Shown one piece after another: positions 28,350 through 36,377 of a DNA stretch of 64,000 nucleotides (position 1 is the stretch's first letter; each line of letters begins with the position of its first letter). The stretch comes from Candidatus Aalborgicola lynettensis. Its GTDB lineage: Bacteria > Pseudomonadota > Gammaproteobacteria > Burkholderiales > Burkholderiaceae_C. The position numbers and the translations under genes are program-made. Where the stretch lies: contig JADJZE010000002.1 of NCBI GenBank assembly GCA_016719405.1, forward strand, positions 1 through 64,000, given 5' to 3'. Below the pieces are notes generated by a model. That model was not told where the DNA came from and ran no database searches. It was given only the letters and a program-made list of their open reading frames with translations.

Positions 28350-28376
28350 GGTGCCGCAAAAAATTTTTGCGGCACC
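28350..28376 (+). terminator. Perfect palindrome after the exported-protein gene
   Basis: GGTGCCGCAAAAA - A - TTTTTGCGGCACC, 27 bp, starts 27 bp after the stop. The 13-base arms carry A and T tracts at the tip, not after the stem. It may act as a terminator, but the classic trailing U-tract is absent. Confidence 0.6.
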
Positions 28377-28635
28377 CGAATTCCTCAGTGTTTCCACTTC
28401 CAGCGTAGTAACCCTAGTGTGCAAAACAGGGGCCGGAATTAGCATGCGTCAACTTTTTTGACTCGTTGGGAATTTGGGGTCTGCCAGAAAACGACCGCTA
28501 CCGGCAACGGTGGTTTTCGCAACCAGCAGAACGTTTTTTGGCACGTTGTGTCAGTGAACGCGGCAACGCGAACGCTGCCCCAAAGACAACTGCCACGGCT
28601 ATTTAACTTAACACTACTACAAGAGGATACTGAAG

Positions 28636-29724
28636 ATGAACGCTCGTTCCCGCATTGTTTTGCGCGCCCTGCTGCCCGCCATGGCCTTGATGGCCATCGG
28701 CTCCCAGGCGGCAGCCAGCACCCTGAACCAAAACGTCTCCTGGACCATTGACCGCCCCACCAGCACCACCAAGTACCGGGTGGTCGCGTATGGCGACTCC
28801 ATCTATGCCGGCTACTACGGCAACATCAACAACGCCGCCAAGTACTCGGCCCCCACCGTAGAGGCGGAGTACGTCTCAGCCCTGTGGGGCACCGACGTGG
28901 AGAGTGTGCGCCGCGCCAAGTCCGGCGCCATTGCCTCGGACGTGTACACCAACAAGATCGTGAACGAACGCTCCTACATGCAAAACTCGGCGACCCGCGT
29001 GGTCACGTTCGAGATGTGTGGCAACGACGGCCTGCAGGCCCGCACCGATTTCAAAAAACAAACCGGCACCTGTAACTACACCAAAATCAACACCGGTGTG
29101 GCCAACTGCAAAACCTACGTGGCCAAGGCCATGGATTACATCAACGCCAACGCCTACTCCGGCGTGAAGGTGAAGATCATCTCCAACCTGCACTACCCTG
29201 GCTACGACGCCGACAATAAACAAAGTTCGTGCAAGGACGCCAGCACCGGGCAGACGGTCAATATGCGCGACATGTTCCTGCCCAAACTGGCCACCATGAA
29301 CTACTGGATGTGCGAATACGCGCGCCAAAAAGGCTTCAAGTGTGCCGACAACTTTGCCCAGTACATGGGTGCTGACTACGACACCAACAGCGACGGCGTG
29401 GCGGACTCCGCTGCGCTGGCCTATGTGTCGGGCGAGAGCGAATCGAGCTACCTCACCCGCATCACTTCCACGCTCAAGCCCACCATCCGCGACGCGCATG
29501 GCCATTTGAATGCACCGGGCAGCAGCGCCAACTACATCCAGACCGATGACACCCACCCCACCTACGTGGGTGACGTGGTCAAAGGCGGCTTGGGCGGTGG
29601 CAGCACCGGCACGGGTGCGCCGCGTTACTCCACCAACACCGGTGGCAAAAACCCGATCTGGAACACCTACGGCCACGAGCGCATGGGCTGGGCCGTGTCC
29701 ACCTTCAACCCCAGCGCTCCCTGA
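28636..29724 (+). CDS. Secreted SGNH/GDSL-like hydrolase
   Basis: A 362-residue exported protein. Residues 1-28 are a signal peptide ending at SQAAAS. The SGNH blocks are visible: GDS at 53-55 with nucleophile Ser55, GND at 129-131, and DDTH at 304-307 (catalytic Asp and His). The long middle part has six cysteines and a calcium-loop-like YDTNSDGVAD segment near residue 250. The family hydrolyses esters on lipids or sugars. The 312 bp before it hold a promoter-like gap, and AGAGGA precedes the ATG. Next come a single-pass membrane protein and an Lnt-like acyltransferase, suggesting a joint envelope function. Confidence 0.82.
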   Translation: MNARSRIVLRALLPAMALMAIGSQAAASTLNQNVSWTIDRPTSTTKYRVVAYGDSIYAGYYGNINNAAKYSAPTVEAEYVSALWGTDVESVRRAKSGAIASDVYTNKIVNERSYMQNSATRVVTFEMCGNDGLQARTDFKKQTGTCNYTKINTGVANCKTYVAKAMDYINANAYSGVKVKIISNLHYPGYDADNKQSSCKDASTGQTVNMRDMFLPKLATMNYWMCEYARQKGFKCADNFAQYMGADYDTNSDGVADSAALAYVSGESESSYLTRITSTLKPTIRDAHGHLNAPGSSANYIQTDDTHPTYVGDVVKGGLGGGSTGTGAPRYSTNTGGKNPIWNTYGHERMGWAVSTFNPSAP

Positions 29725-29747
29725 GCCTGGCACACCGGTACCGCACC

Positions 29748-30440
29748 ATGGTGACACCACGCCAACGCCGGCACGCCGGCACAACGCAACCGGCTCACGC
29801 ACCGCAGTGGCGGCCGTCCGGGCTGTACCTGGGCGTGGGCGTGGTGCTGGCAACCGCCGGGCTTGCCTGGCTGTTGTTTGCACCCGCCACACCGTCTTCG
29901 GTTGAGGAGCGTGTGGCGCAGGCCCCGGCCGTTGCGACTGCCAAGGCGGCTGTGCAGGCCAGCACCACCGAAGCCATATCGGCCTGGCCCATCCAGGCCA
30001 CGGTTCCCGTCTTCCACGAAGCACCCATGCCACGCGACACCCGCCCCACCTACGAGGGTGACGACGACCGCACGCCCGATTTGTCAAGCTACGTGTCACG
30101 CGGGGAGAACCCCACCGCGGCCCAGGTGATCGACCGCCTGCACCAGGCCGGAATTTTTACCGGCCTGGGCGCCTTCAACCCACCGGGCACGCACCCCCAG
30201 CTGGTCGGGCTGGCGGTGCCCGAAGGTTTCGTGCTGCCGGAAGGCTACATGCGCCACAGCCAGGCAACGGACGACGGGCAAGTGATTGAGCCGATTTTGA
30301 TGTTTGCACCCAACCACGTTGTGCTCGACGAGAACCGCCAGCCCATCGCCCTGCCGGCCAACCGTGTGGTGCCGCCAGAGCTGGCACCCAAGGGTATGCC
30401 CATCCGCCAAATCGCCATTCCTGCCGCGCTCCATTCCTGA
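29748..30440 (+). CDS. Single-pass membrane protein of unknown function
   Basis: A 230-residue protein with a basic N-terminus, one membrane helix (GLYLGVGVVLATAGLAWLLF, residues about 25-44) and a periplasmic part. It starts 23 bp after the SGNH hydrolase and ends 47 bp before the Lnt-like gene, so the three are likely co-transcribed. The C-terminal half (VIDRLHQAGIFTGLGAF, VGLAVPEGFVLPEGYMRHS) is well folded-looking, but I recognise no domain. Confidence 0.65.
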   Translation: MVTPRQRRHAGTTQPAHAPQWRPSGLYLGVGVVLATAGLAWLLFAPATPSSVEERVAQAPAVATAKAAVQASTTEAISAWPIQATVPVFHEAPMPRDTRPTYEGDDDRTPDLSSYVSRGENPTAAQVIDRLHQAGIFTGLGAFNPPGTHPQLVGLAVPEGFVLPEGYMRHSQATDDGQVIEPILMFAPNHVVLDENRQPIALPANRVVPPELAPKGMPIRQIAIPAALHS

Positions 30441-30487
30441 AGCCACGCAGCGCCGCCGCTTCACTTTATTCGTCTTCCAGGTTCACC

Positions 30488-32953
30488 GTGCGCACATTGT
30501 TGGGGGTTATTGCCAGCGGGCTGATGCTGGGCGTGTATGTCCGGGGTGAATGGGCCTACCTGCTGGGTTTTGTCGCGCTGGTGCCGTGGCTGTACACCCT
30601 ATCCGCACAACACACCTGGGCCCGTGTAGTGGGCAGCGCCTGCCTCATGGCCCTGGCCTACACCGTGGCGGTCTTCTGGTGGTTTGGCGTGGCGGTGGGT
30701 GACTATACCCAACTGGGCGCGGTACCGGGCCTGCTGGTGCTGCTGCTATTGGCCCCTGTTGCGCAACCCCAAATACTGGCGTTTGCGCTGGTTCGCCATG
30801 CTTTTGGGCAGGGCCACCCGGTGCGGGGGGCCTTGGCCGGGGCCTGCGCCTGGGTGGCGGTGGAGCGGCTGGTGCCCAAACTGCTGAGCGACATCCTGGG
30901 CTACGGCCTGTACCCCAGCCCCCTGCTGCGCCAGGCCGCCGATGCGGTGGGCAGCGCCGGACTGGGCTTTTTGCTATTGCTGGCCAATATCGGCGTGGCC
31001 CTGGCGATGGGCAGGCGCCGCCAAGGCTGGCGCGCAACGCTCGCCCCCCTGGGGCTGGCCGCGCTGGTGCCCCTGCTGCTGGTCGGCTACGGGCTGCTGC
31101 GCACGTCCACTGCCCCCACACCGGGCCCTGACGCCAGCGTGCTGCGCGTTGGCATGGTGCAGTCCAACATCGTCCACTACGAGGCCATGCGCAAGGAACA
31201 CGGCGCTTACGCTGCCGTGCGCAACATTCTGGACACCCATTTCGCCATGAGCTTTGACGCGGTAGAGCGCCAGCACGTGGACGCCGTGCTGTGGTCCGAG
31301 ACGGCCTACCCCACCACCCTGGGCCACCCCAAAAGCCCTGCGGGCAGCGAGTTGGACCGCGAGTTGCTGGGCACCATGCAGGCGGCCGGTGTGCCATTTG
31401 TGTTTGGCACCTACGACCAGGACGATGCCGGCGAGTACAACGCCGCGGCTTTCGTCAACCCCGGCACCGGCTTGGCGGGCATGTACCGCAAGACGCACCC
31501 TTTTCCGCTGACCGAATACGTGCCCGCATGGCTCGACGGCCCCCTGCGCATGCAGTGGCTGCCGTGGAGCGGCAATTGGTTACCCGGCAACGGTGCGCGG
31601 GTGTTCCCGTTGACCCTGGCCAATGGGCGTGAGGTGGTGGTGGCGCCCCTGATCTGCCTGGACGACGTCGACACCGGTCTGGCGATTGACGCCGCCCGCC
31701 TGGGTGCGCAAGCCCTGTTCACCCTGTCCAACGATTCCTGGTTTACCAGGCAACCCCTGGGGGCACAACTGCACCAGGCGGTGGCCGCGTTTCGCAGCAT
31801 TGAGACCGGCCTGCCCCAATACCGCGTCACCACCAACGGGTTTTCTGCCGCCATCGACCCCACGGGCCGCATTCTGGCCAGTGCCCCCATGGGTACACGC
31901 ACGCTGGTCATCGGTGAACTGCCCATACCGCCTGCGGGGGCCGGGGCGCCGCGCACGCTGATGGTGGCCTGGGGCGACTGGGTGGGGCTGGCCTGTGCGG
32001 CATTTTTGCTGCTGCTGGCAGGCAACAGTGCATGGTCGGCACTGCCCCATACCACCAGGGGTGCCCCGGCACCCGTGTTGACCCATGCCAGAGTGGCACT
32101 GCTGTCACCCACTGTGCGCGTGGTGGCGGGGCTGCTGCGCGCCAGTGCACGCCTGGGCCTGCTGGGCATGGGCATTGCCGTGCTGCAAGACAGTGCCCTG
32201 CAGTCCAACACCCTGGCCCAACTGCGCATTTTTTGTGCGGTATTTCTGGCGCCCGAGGCGCTGGCCTGGTGCCTGCTGCAGGCCTTTGGTGCGCGTGCCC
32301 ATATTGCCGATGGCGTGCTGCATTTGGCGCGCGGCGCGCAGCACCTGAACATCGCGCTGCGCGACGTGGCCGCGGTGGAGCCCTGGCACATTCCCCTGTT
32401 CAGCGCGGGCCTGTGGCTGCGGCTGGCCACAGGCCCGCGCTGGGGCTATGGCATTGCCTCCACGCAGTGGCGCGCACTGGTGGGCACACTCAGCGGCACA
32501 CTGGCAAACGCCGGGGTTGCCCACACGGCGCGCCCCGCGCCCGGCTGGCGCGCACGCTTGCAGGCCCGCACACACGCCCATCTGCAGGCGCGTGTTGCGG
32601 TGCCGCGCGCGCGGCTGGCGCACCCGCTGCTGGCCTGCGTGGTGTTGCCGCTGGTGCTTGCGCTGGTGGCGTTTCGCCTGCACCAGAACATTGCCTTTGG
32701 CTCCCCCCTGGGTGAGTACTACGCGGCAGGTTGGCAAGCCTACCTGCGCACCTTTGGCATCTGGTGGGCGGCGTGGACCATGGGCGTTACGCTGTACGCG
32801 GCCGCGCTGCGTGCCGCCATGGAGGCAGCTGCGCTGCTGGTAGCACTGGTACACCCCGCACAGGCCACCCCCGCGCGGCGTGTGCTGGAGCGATTGGGGC
32901 TGGCAGCCCTGTACATCGGTTTACCGGTGTGGTTTGTGATGCGGCTGCTGTAG
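30488..32953 (+). CDS. Lnt-like apolipoprotein N-acyltransferase with long C-terminal extension
   Basis: An 821-residue membrane protein. Residues 1-205 hold about six membrane helices, as in Lnt. Residues about 215-490 form a carbon-nitrogen hydrolase domain with the triad Glu271 (WSETAYP), Lys335 (YRKTHPFPLTEY) and Cys390 (LICLDDVD), spaced almost as in E. coli Lnt. Known Lnt proteins end after one more helix, near 510-540 residues. Here about 300 residues follow, with more helices and a soluble stretch (HIADGVLHLARGAQHLNIAL) that resembles a bacterial PH-like fold. The start is a GTG. Its setting behind an SGNH hydrolase suggests a second, specialised acyltransferase, not the housekeeping enzyme; this is inference. 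Confidence 0.8.
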   Translation: MRTLLGVIASGLMLGVYVRGEWAYLLGFVALVPWLYTLSAQHTWARVVGSACLMALAYTVAVFWWFGVAVGDYTQLGAVPGLLVLLLLAPVAQPQILAFALVRHAFGQGHPVRGALAGACAWVAVERLVPKLLSDILGYGLYPSPLLRQAADAVGSAGLGFLLLLANIGVALAMGRRRQGWRATLAPLGLAALVPLLLVGYGLLRTSTAPTPGPDASVLRVGMVQSNIVHYEAMRKEHGAYAAVRNILDTHFAMSFDAVERQHVDAVLWSETAYPTTLGHPKSPAGSELDRELLGTMQAAGVPFVFGTYDQDDAGEYNAAAFVNPGTGLAGMYRKTHPFPLTEYVPAWLDGPLRMQWLPWSGNWLPGNGARVFPLTLANGREVVVAPLICLDDVDTGLAIDAARLGAQALFTLSNDSWFTRQPLGAQLHQAVAAFRSIETGLPQYRVTTNGFSAAIDPTGRILASAPMGTRTLVIGELPIPPAGAGAPRTLMVAWGDWVGLACAAFLLLLAGNSAWSALPHTTRGAPAPVLTHARVALLSPTVRVVAGLLRASARLGLLGMGIAVLQDSALQSNTLAQLRIFCAVFLAPEALAWCLLQAFGARAHIADGVLHLARGAQHLNIALRDVAAVEPWHIPLFSAGLWLRLATGPRWGYGIASTQWRALVGTLSGTLANAGVAHTARPAPGWRARLQARTHAHLQARVAVPRARLAHPLLACVVLPLVLALVAFRLHQNIAFGSPLGEYYAAGWQAYLRTFGIWWAAWTMGVTLYAAALRAAMEAAALLVALVHPAQATPARRVLERLGLAALYIGLPVWFVMRLL

Positions 32954-33001
32954 GGGGTGATGCGAGCAGCCGCGCAATGGGCCGGATGGCACCACCAAAC
33001 T

Positions 33002-33060
33002 GCTACTATATTGATAGCTACAAACGCTTACCAGGCGTGCGGAAATGGCCTATTTCATTC
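33002..33060 (+). repeat. Dispersed stem-loop repeat
   Basis: GCTACTATATTGATAGCTAC, AAACGCTTACCAGGCGTGCG, GAAATGGCCTATTTCATT. It ends a few bases before the next minus-strand gene's stop. Confidence 0.82.
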
Positions 33061-33068
33061 GCAAGTTA

Positions 33069-33581
33069 TCAGGCCGTCTGCGCGGTTGCGGCGCTGCCTT
33101 CGACCCGGTCGGAAACCCGCCGCAGCATGATGCTGACCAGGGCCGCCACGGCGCCTGACCCGGCCAGTGCCGGGTGGCTTGCGAGCAACTGCGTTGCATC
33201 GCTGATCGAACCAATGCTGACGCGCTGCACATAGTCGGCCAGTGCCATCACGTCCACAATCCGGATGTACTGCAGGTCGTCAAAACTGACCGCAATGTCG
33301 GGCCACGCGCCGCGCAGCCGGATGCGGGCAAACACGCCACCGGCGATAGTGACCAGGCCCAGCACCCCCACGGAACGGATCAACAACTCCAGCAGCGACT
33401 GGCGCAGTGGTGGCGGCGATGCGGCATAGGCATGGCCTACCAGCACGTTGAGGATGCGGCTTCGCACAGTCGGTTGCGACGCATCGTAAACCGTGCGCAC
33501 CATGGCATCAACCGGCACTGGACCGTGTTCGGGCAGCATGGCAATTTCCAGTTCAGAAACAATGCGTTCGGGTGTGTGCAT
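33069..33581 (-). CDS. Small hypothetical membrane-associated protein
   Basis: A 170-residue protein. AGGAG before the ATG at 33581 sets the start. The N-terminal half is helical and soluble (TPERIVSELEIAMLPEHGPV). A hydrophobic segment SVGVLGLVTIAGGVFARIRL, residues about 88-108, is a likely membrane helix. The C-terminal half again is helical. I recognise no family. It is separated from the BrkB-type gene on the same strand by 150 bp. Confidence 0.6.
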   Translation of the reverse strand: MHTPERIVSELEIAMLPEHGPVPVDAMVRTVYDASQPTVRSRILNVLVGHAYAASPPPLRQSLLELLIRSVGVLGLVTIAGGVFARIRLRGAWPDIAVSFDDLQYIRIVDVMALADYVQRVSIGSISDATQLLASHPALAGSGAVAALVSIMLRRVSDRVEGSAATAQTA

Positions 33582-33731
33582 GGCGTGCTCCTGTCGTGTC
33601 GCTGCGTATTCGAGTCGTTGGGGCGTTGGAAGTGTAGCGGTCAATTTGGGGAATACCAGCCCGAATTCAAGCCCCCAATCTCGCACCGGTACAGGTGGTC
33701 ACGCGCCGGAGCCGGGGTGCGCGGAAGTTCG

Positions 33732-34958
33732 CTATCTTTGTAAGAGCACTTCGCGCACGGTACACAAGGGCCAGTGGCCTGTTTTGTCCATCAACTGGCT
33801 CTGCAAACTGGGCTCCAGCAGCAAAGTCGCCATCAGGGGCGCCAGCGGGGTTTGGGCCGGGTCGATCAGCAGCACATAACGGGCCTGGGGCGCCGCATCG
33901 TCGGCCTCGTTGAGCTCCCCCACCCAGTCCAAGCCCTGCAGTGCCTGCAGCACCGGCTCCAGGCGCAGGGGGTCCACCTTGAGTGCGCTGCACAACTGCA
34001 TCGGGGTGCTGCCTTTGGCATCGACGTGGCGGGCGGCTGCGAGTTGCTGCAGCACCTCCAGCGCCAGCTGAAACTGCCAGCCGTGGCCCAAACGGCGCTG
34101 CGGCACACCGGTGAGCAGGCTGGGCATGTAGGCGGTCAGCGCCGCCCCCAGCAGCACGATGACCCACACCACGTAGATCCAGATCAACAAAATCGGCACC
34201 GTGGCAAAGGCACCGTAGACCACCGAGTAAGTGGGAACTTTGACCAGGTACAGCGTCAACAGTTTCTTGGCCAGTTCCATGCCGGTGGAAACAAACACCC
34301 CGCCCATCCAGGCATGGCCCCAGCGCACGTGGGTGTTGGGCACGTAGCGGTACATGGCCGCCATGCCAGCCGCTACCAGCACAAACTGCAGCAACTCAAG
34401 CACCAGCGACACACCGCCTGGCAGCCCGCCGGCAATCCCCTTGGACACCGACACCGCATACGAGGTGATGCTCAGACTCACGCCCAGCAGCAGCGGCCCC
34501 AGGGTGAGTACCGTCCAGTAAATTTGCACCCGCCGCGCAAAAGGGCGCTGCGTGCGCACCCGCCAGATGCTGTTGAGCGTGCGGTCAATGGTCAAAATCA
34601 AGGCCAGTGCCGAGCCCAGCAAAAACGCCAGGCCCACGGCCCCCAGCCGGCTGGCCTTACCGGCAAACTGGTTGAGGTAACCCAGCACCTGGCGGGCAAT
34701 GTTGTCGGGCACCAGGCTTTCGATCAGCCACTTCTGGAGCACGTCCTGAAACTTGGCAAACATCGGGAAGGCGGTAAACACCGCCAGACCCACCGTAATC
34801 AGCGGCACCAGGGCAATCATGGTGGTAAAGGTCAGGCTGCTGGCGGTGAGGCCCAGGCGGTCTTCACGAAAACGCTCGCGCAGCGTCTGTGCCGCGCTGC
34901 GCCAGGGAATATGGGCCACATCGCGCAGCCAGTTTTGAAGTCGTTGGAGAAAAGGCAT
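33732..34958 (-). CDS. YihY/BrkB family inner-membrane protein
   Basis: A 408-residue membrane protein. The N-terminal 290 residues have six hydrophobic segments and the family motif DRLGLTASSLTFTTMIALVP. The rest is a soluble winged-helix-like tail (LALEVLQQLAAARHVDAKGS, LCSALKVDPLRLEPVLQAL). The start MPFLQRLQNWLRD is used. Its first 22 codons and upstream DNA are duplicated at 35716, beyond a toxin-antitoxin pair; in that second copy the start codon has become ACG. Earlier annotations as ribonuclease BN are wrong; the function is unknown. Confidence 0.9.
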   Translation of the reverse strand: MPFLQRLQNWLRDVAHIPWRSAAQTLRERFREDRLGLTASSLTFTTMIALVPLITVGLAVFTAFPMFAKFQDVLQKWLIESLVPDNIARQVLGYLNQFAGKASRLGAVGLAFLLGSALALILTIDRTLNSIWRVRTQRPFARRVQIYWTVLTLGPLLLGVSLSITSYAVSVSKGIAGGLPGGVSLVLELLQFVLVAAGMAAMYRYVPNTHVRWGHAWMGGVFVSTGMELAKKLLTLYLVKVPTYSVVYGAFATVPILLIWIYVVWVIVLLGAALTAYMPSLLTGVPQRRLGHGWQFQLALEVLQQLAAARHVDAKGSTPMQLCSALKVDPLRLEPVLQALQGLDWVGELNEADDAAPQARYVLLIDPAQTPLAPLMATLLLEPSLQSQLMDKTGHWPLCTVREVLLQR

Positions 34959-34981
34959 GCCGCTATGATGCCACCGACATG
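34919..34981. repeat. 63-bp direct repeat, copy 1 (left of the ParDE pair)
   Basis: Contains the YihY start region and ends CCGCTATGATGCCACCGACATG. It matches 35716-35778 at 59 of 63 positions by eye. Confidence 0.9.
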
Positions 34982-35063
34982 GCATGGCCTGCCTGCCTGC
35001 GTGCGTGCGGCAAGCTGCGTGCCTGCGCTGATCCCACGAATGGGCGATAACTACAAGTATGGT

Positions 35064-35076
35064 AAGGTAATACCTT
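35064..35076. promoter_or_regulatory. Candidate operator of the ParDE-type pair
   Basis: AAGGTA-A-TACCTT is a perfect six-base inverted repeat 24 bp before the antitoxin ATG, next to the promoter-like GCGATACTTTT. RHH antitoxins bind such sites to repress their own operon. Confidence 0.55.
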
Positions 35077-35099
35077 GCGATACTTTTAAGGAGGCCGCC

Positions 35100-35390
35100 A
35101 TGACCGCTGCTGCTGCTCGCCCCGTGTCGATCAAGATCGATGAGGACACCAAGGCGCGCGTGAAACGCCTGGCGGACGCACGCCATCGCACATCGCACTG
35201 GTTAATGCGCGAAGCCATCAACCAGTACGTTGCCCGCGAGGAAAAGCGGGAGGCTTTCCGCCACGACACACTCAAGGCTTGGGAAGCGTACCGCACCACC
35301 GGACTGCATGTAACCGCCGATGAGGCCGATGCCTGGCTGGACCAACTCGAACAAGGCAAGGACGTCGAACCTCCGGCATGCCACGTCTGA
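35100..35390 (+). CDS. RHH antitoxin (ParD/CopG type)
   Basis: A 96-residue protein. Residues about 9-45 form a ribbon-helix-helix domain (PVSIKIDEDTKARVKRLADA, then TSHWLMREAINQYVAREE), followed by an acidic C-terminus (TADEADAWLDQLEQGKDVE). AAGGAGG lies five bases before the ATG. It overlaps the toxin gene by 13 bases, so expression is coupled. The pair sits inside duplicated yihY/DUF2069 intergenic DNA. Confidence 0.88.
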   Translation: MTAAAARPVSIKIDEDTKARVKRLADARHRTSHWLMREAINQYVAREEKREAFRHDTLKAWEAYRTTGLHVTADEADAWLDQLEQGKDVEPPACHV

Positions 35391-35668
35391 TCTGGTCACA
35401 ACCGGCGCTGCTGGATGTACAGCGCCTCTATCGTTTCCTGGCACCCAAGAACCCCGATGCCGCCAAGCGGGCGGTGGGGGCCATCCGCCAAGGTATGAAG
35501 GTGCTGGGGCAACAGCCCGGCGTCGGCCGCCCCGTTGAGGACATGCCCGAGGCGTTCCGTGAGTGGATTATCGACTTTGGAGAGAGCGGCTACGTGGCCC
35601 GCTACCGTATCGAGGTGGATGCCATCACAATTCTTGCCGTGCGGCACCAGAAAGAAGTGGATTTCTGA
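35378..35668 (+). CDS. RelE/ParE-type toxin
   Basis: A 96-residue protein of the RelE/ParE fold: LIWSQPALLDVQRLYRFL, then AIRQGMKVLGQQPGVGRPVE, and the core strands GYVARYRIEVDAITILAVRH ending QKEVDF. ParE members block gyrase, RelE members cleave mRNA; the sequence does not decide between them. It is intact and follows its antitoxin. Confidence 0.88.
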   Translation: MPRLIWSQPALLDVQRLYRFLAPKNPDAAKRAVGAIRQGMKVLGQQPGVGRPVEDMPEAFREWIIDFGESGYVARYRIEVDAITILAVRHQKEVDF

Positions 35669-35715
35669 TTGAGAACGGCCACTATCTCGACGGGTGCACC
35701 ACCGAATAGGGTCCC

Positions 35716-35778
35716 CATCGCGCAGCCAGTTTGGAAGCCGTTGGAGGAAAGGCGTGCCGCTATGATGCCACCGACATG
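35716..35778. repeat. 63-bp direct repeat, copy 2 (right of the ParDE pair)
   Basis: Matches 34919-34981 except at four positions; one change destroys the copied YihY start codon. It ends exactly at the start codon of the DUF2069 gene. Weaker similarity continues about 20 bp further left in both copies. Confidence 0.9.
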
Positions 35779-36225
35779 CAAACACCCTCTGCCCCCCCTG
35801 CACTTGCAGCCACCGCTGCGTCTGCCTCCACACCCGTCCCTTCCACCGTCCAGACCGCCCGCTGGTTGGCGGTGGGCAGCCTGCTGGGCCTGATTGTGTT
35901 GGCACTGGGCTGGGAGCTGTTGTGGGCCCCGCTGCGCCCCGGTGGCTCGTGGCTGGCGCTCAAGGCCCTGCCGCTGTGCATTCCGCTGGCCGGGCTGCTG
36001 CGCAACCGCATGTACACCTACCGCTGGGTCAGCCTGGTGGTGTGGCTGTACTTTATTGAAGGCGTGGTGCGCGCCTGGGGCGACAAAGCGCCGGGCAACT
36101 ACCTGGCCATGGTGGAGATTGCACTGTGCCTGCTGCTGTTTGGGGCCGTGGTGCTGCACATTCGGGTGCGCCAGCGCCATGGGCGGGCGGCGTCTGCGCC
36201 GACCGCGCCGGGCGTTATGCCATGA
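35776..36225 (+). CDS. DUF2069 membrane protein
   Basis: A 149-residue protein. After an alanine/proline-rich N-terminus of about 25 residues come four hydrophobic segments (GSLLGLIVLALGWELLW, LALKALPLCIPLAGLL, YRWVSLVVWLYFIEGVV, YLAMVEIALCLLLFGAVVLH). The motif RNRMYTYRW and GDKAPGNYLA identify DUF2069. Function unknown. The start lies inside duplicated sequence, so its original promoter region was copied when the ParDE pair was acquired. Confidence 0.85.
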   Translation: MQTPSAPPALAATAASASTPVPSTVQTARWLAVGSLLGLIVLALGWELLWAPLRPGGSWLALKALPLCIPLAGLLRNRMYTYRWVSLVVWLYFIEGVVRAWGDKAPGNYLAMVEIALCLLLFGAVVLHIRVRQRHGRAASAPTAPGVMP

Positions 36226-36243
36226 GCCACATCAATAGCGGCA

Positions 36244-36290
36244 ACTACTATCAAAACAGTAGCTTGCTGCGCACGACTGGCGAGCTCAAA
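36244..36290 (+). repeat. Degenerate stem-loop repeat
   Basis: ACTACTATCAAAACAGTAGC, TTGCTGCGCACGACTGGCG. The order matches the dispersed element, but the right half has decayed. Confidence 0.5.
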
Positions 36291-36377
36291 CACGATTCGC
36301 GAGAACAAAATTCCACAAAGGGACCAGGTTCGACAGGCTGCCGGGTGCCTACGCAATCCATACCGAGAAACACCCCG

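Noticed and set aside
30645..31397. Long minus-strand frames over the Lnt-like gene
   Set aside because: Proline/arginine-rich composition typical of antisense frames in GC-rich genes; the plus-strand frame has clear catalytic motifs.
33774..35390. A 538-residue plus-strand frame covering yihY and the antitoxin
   Set aside because: It is a GC-skew shadow of yihY. Only its last 96 residues, from 35100, form the real antitoxin.
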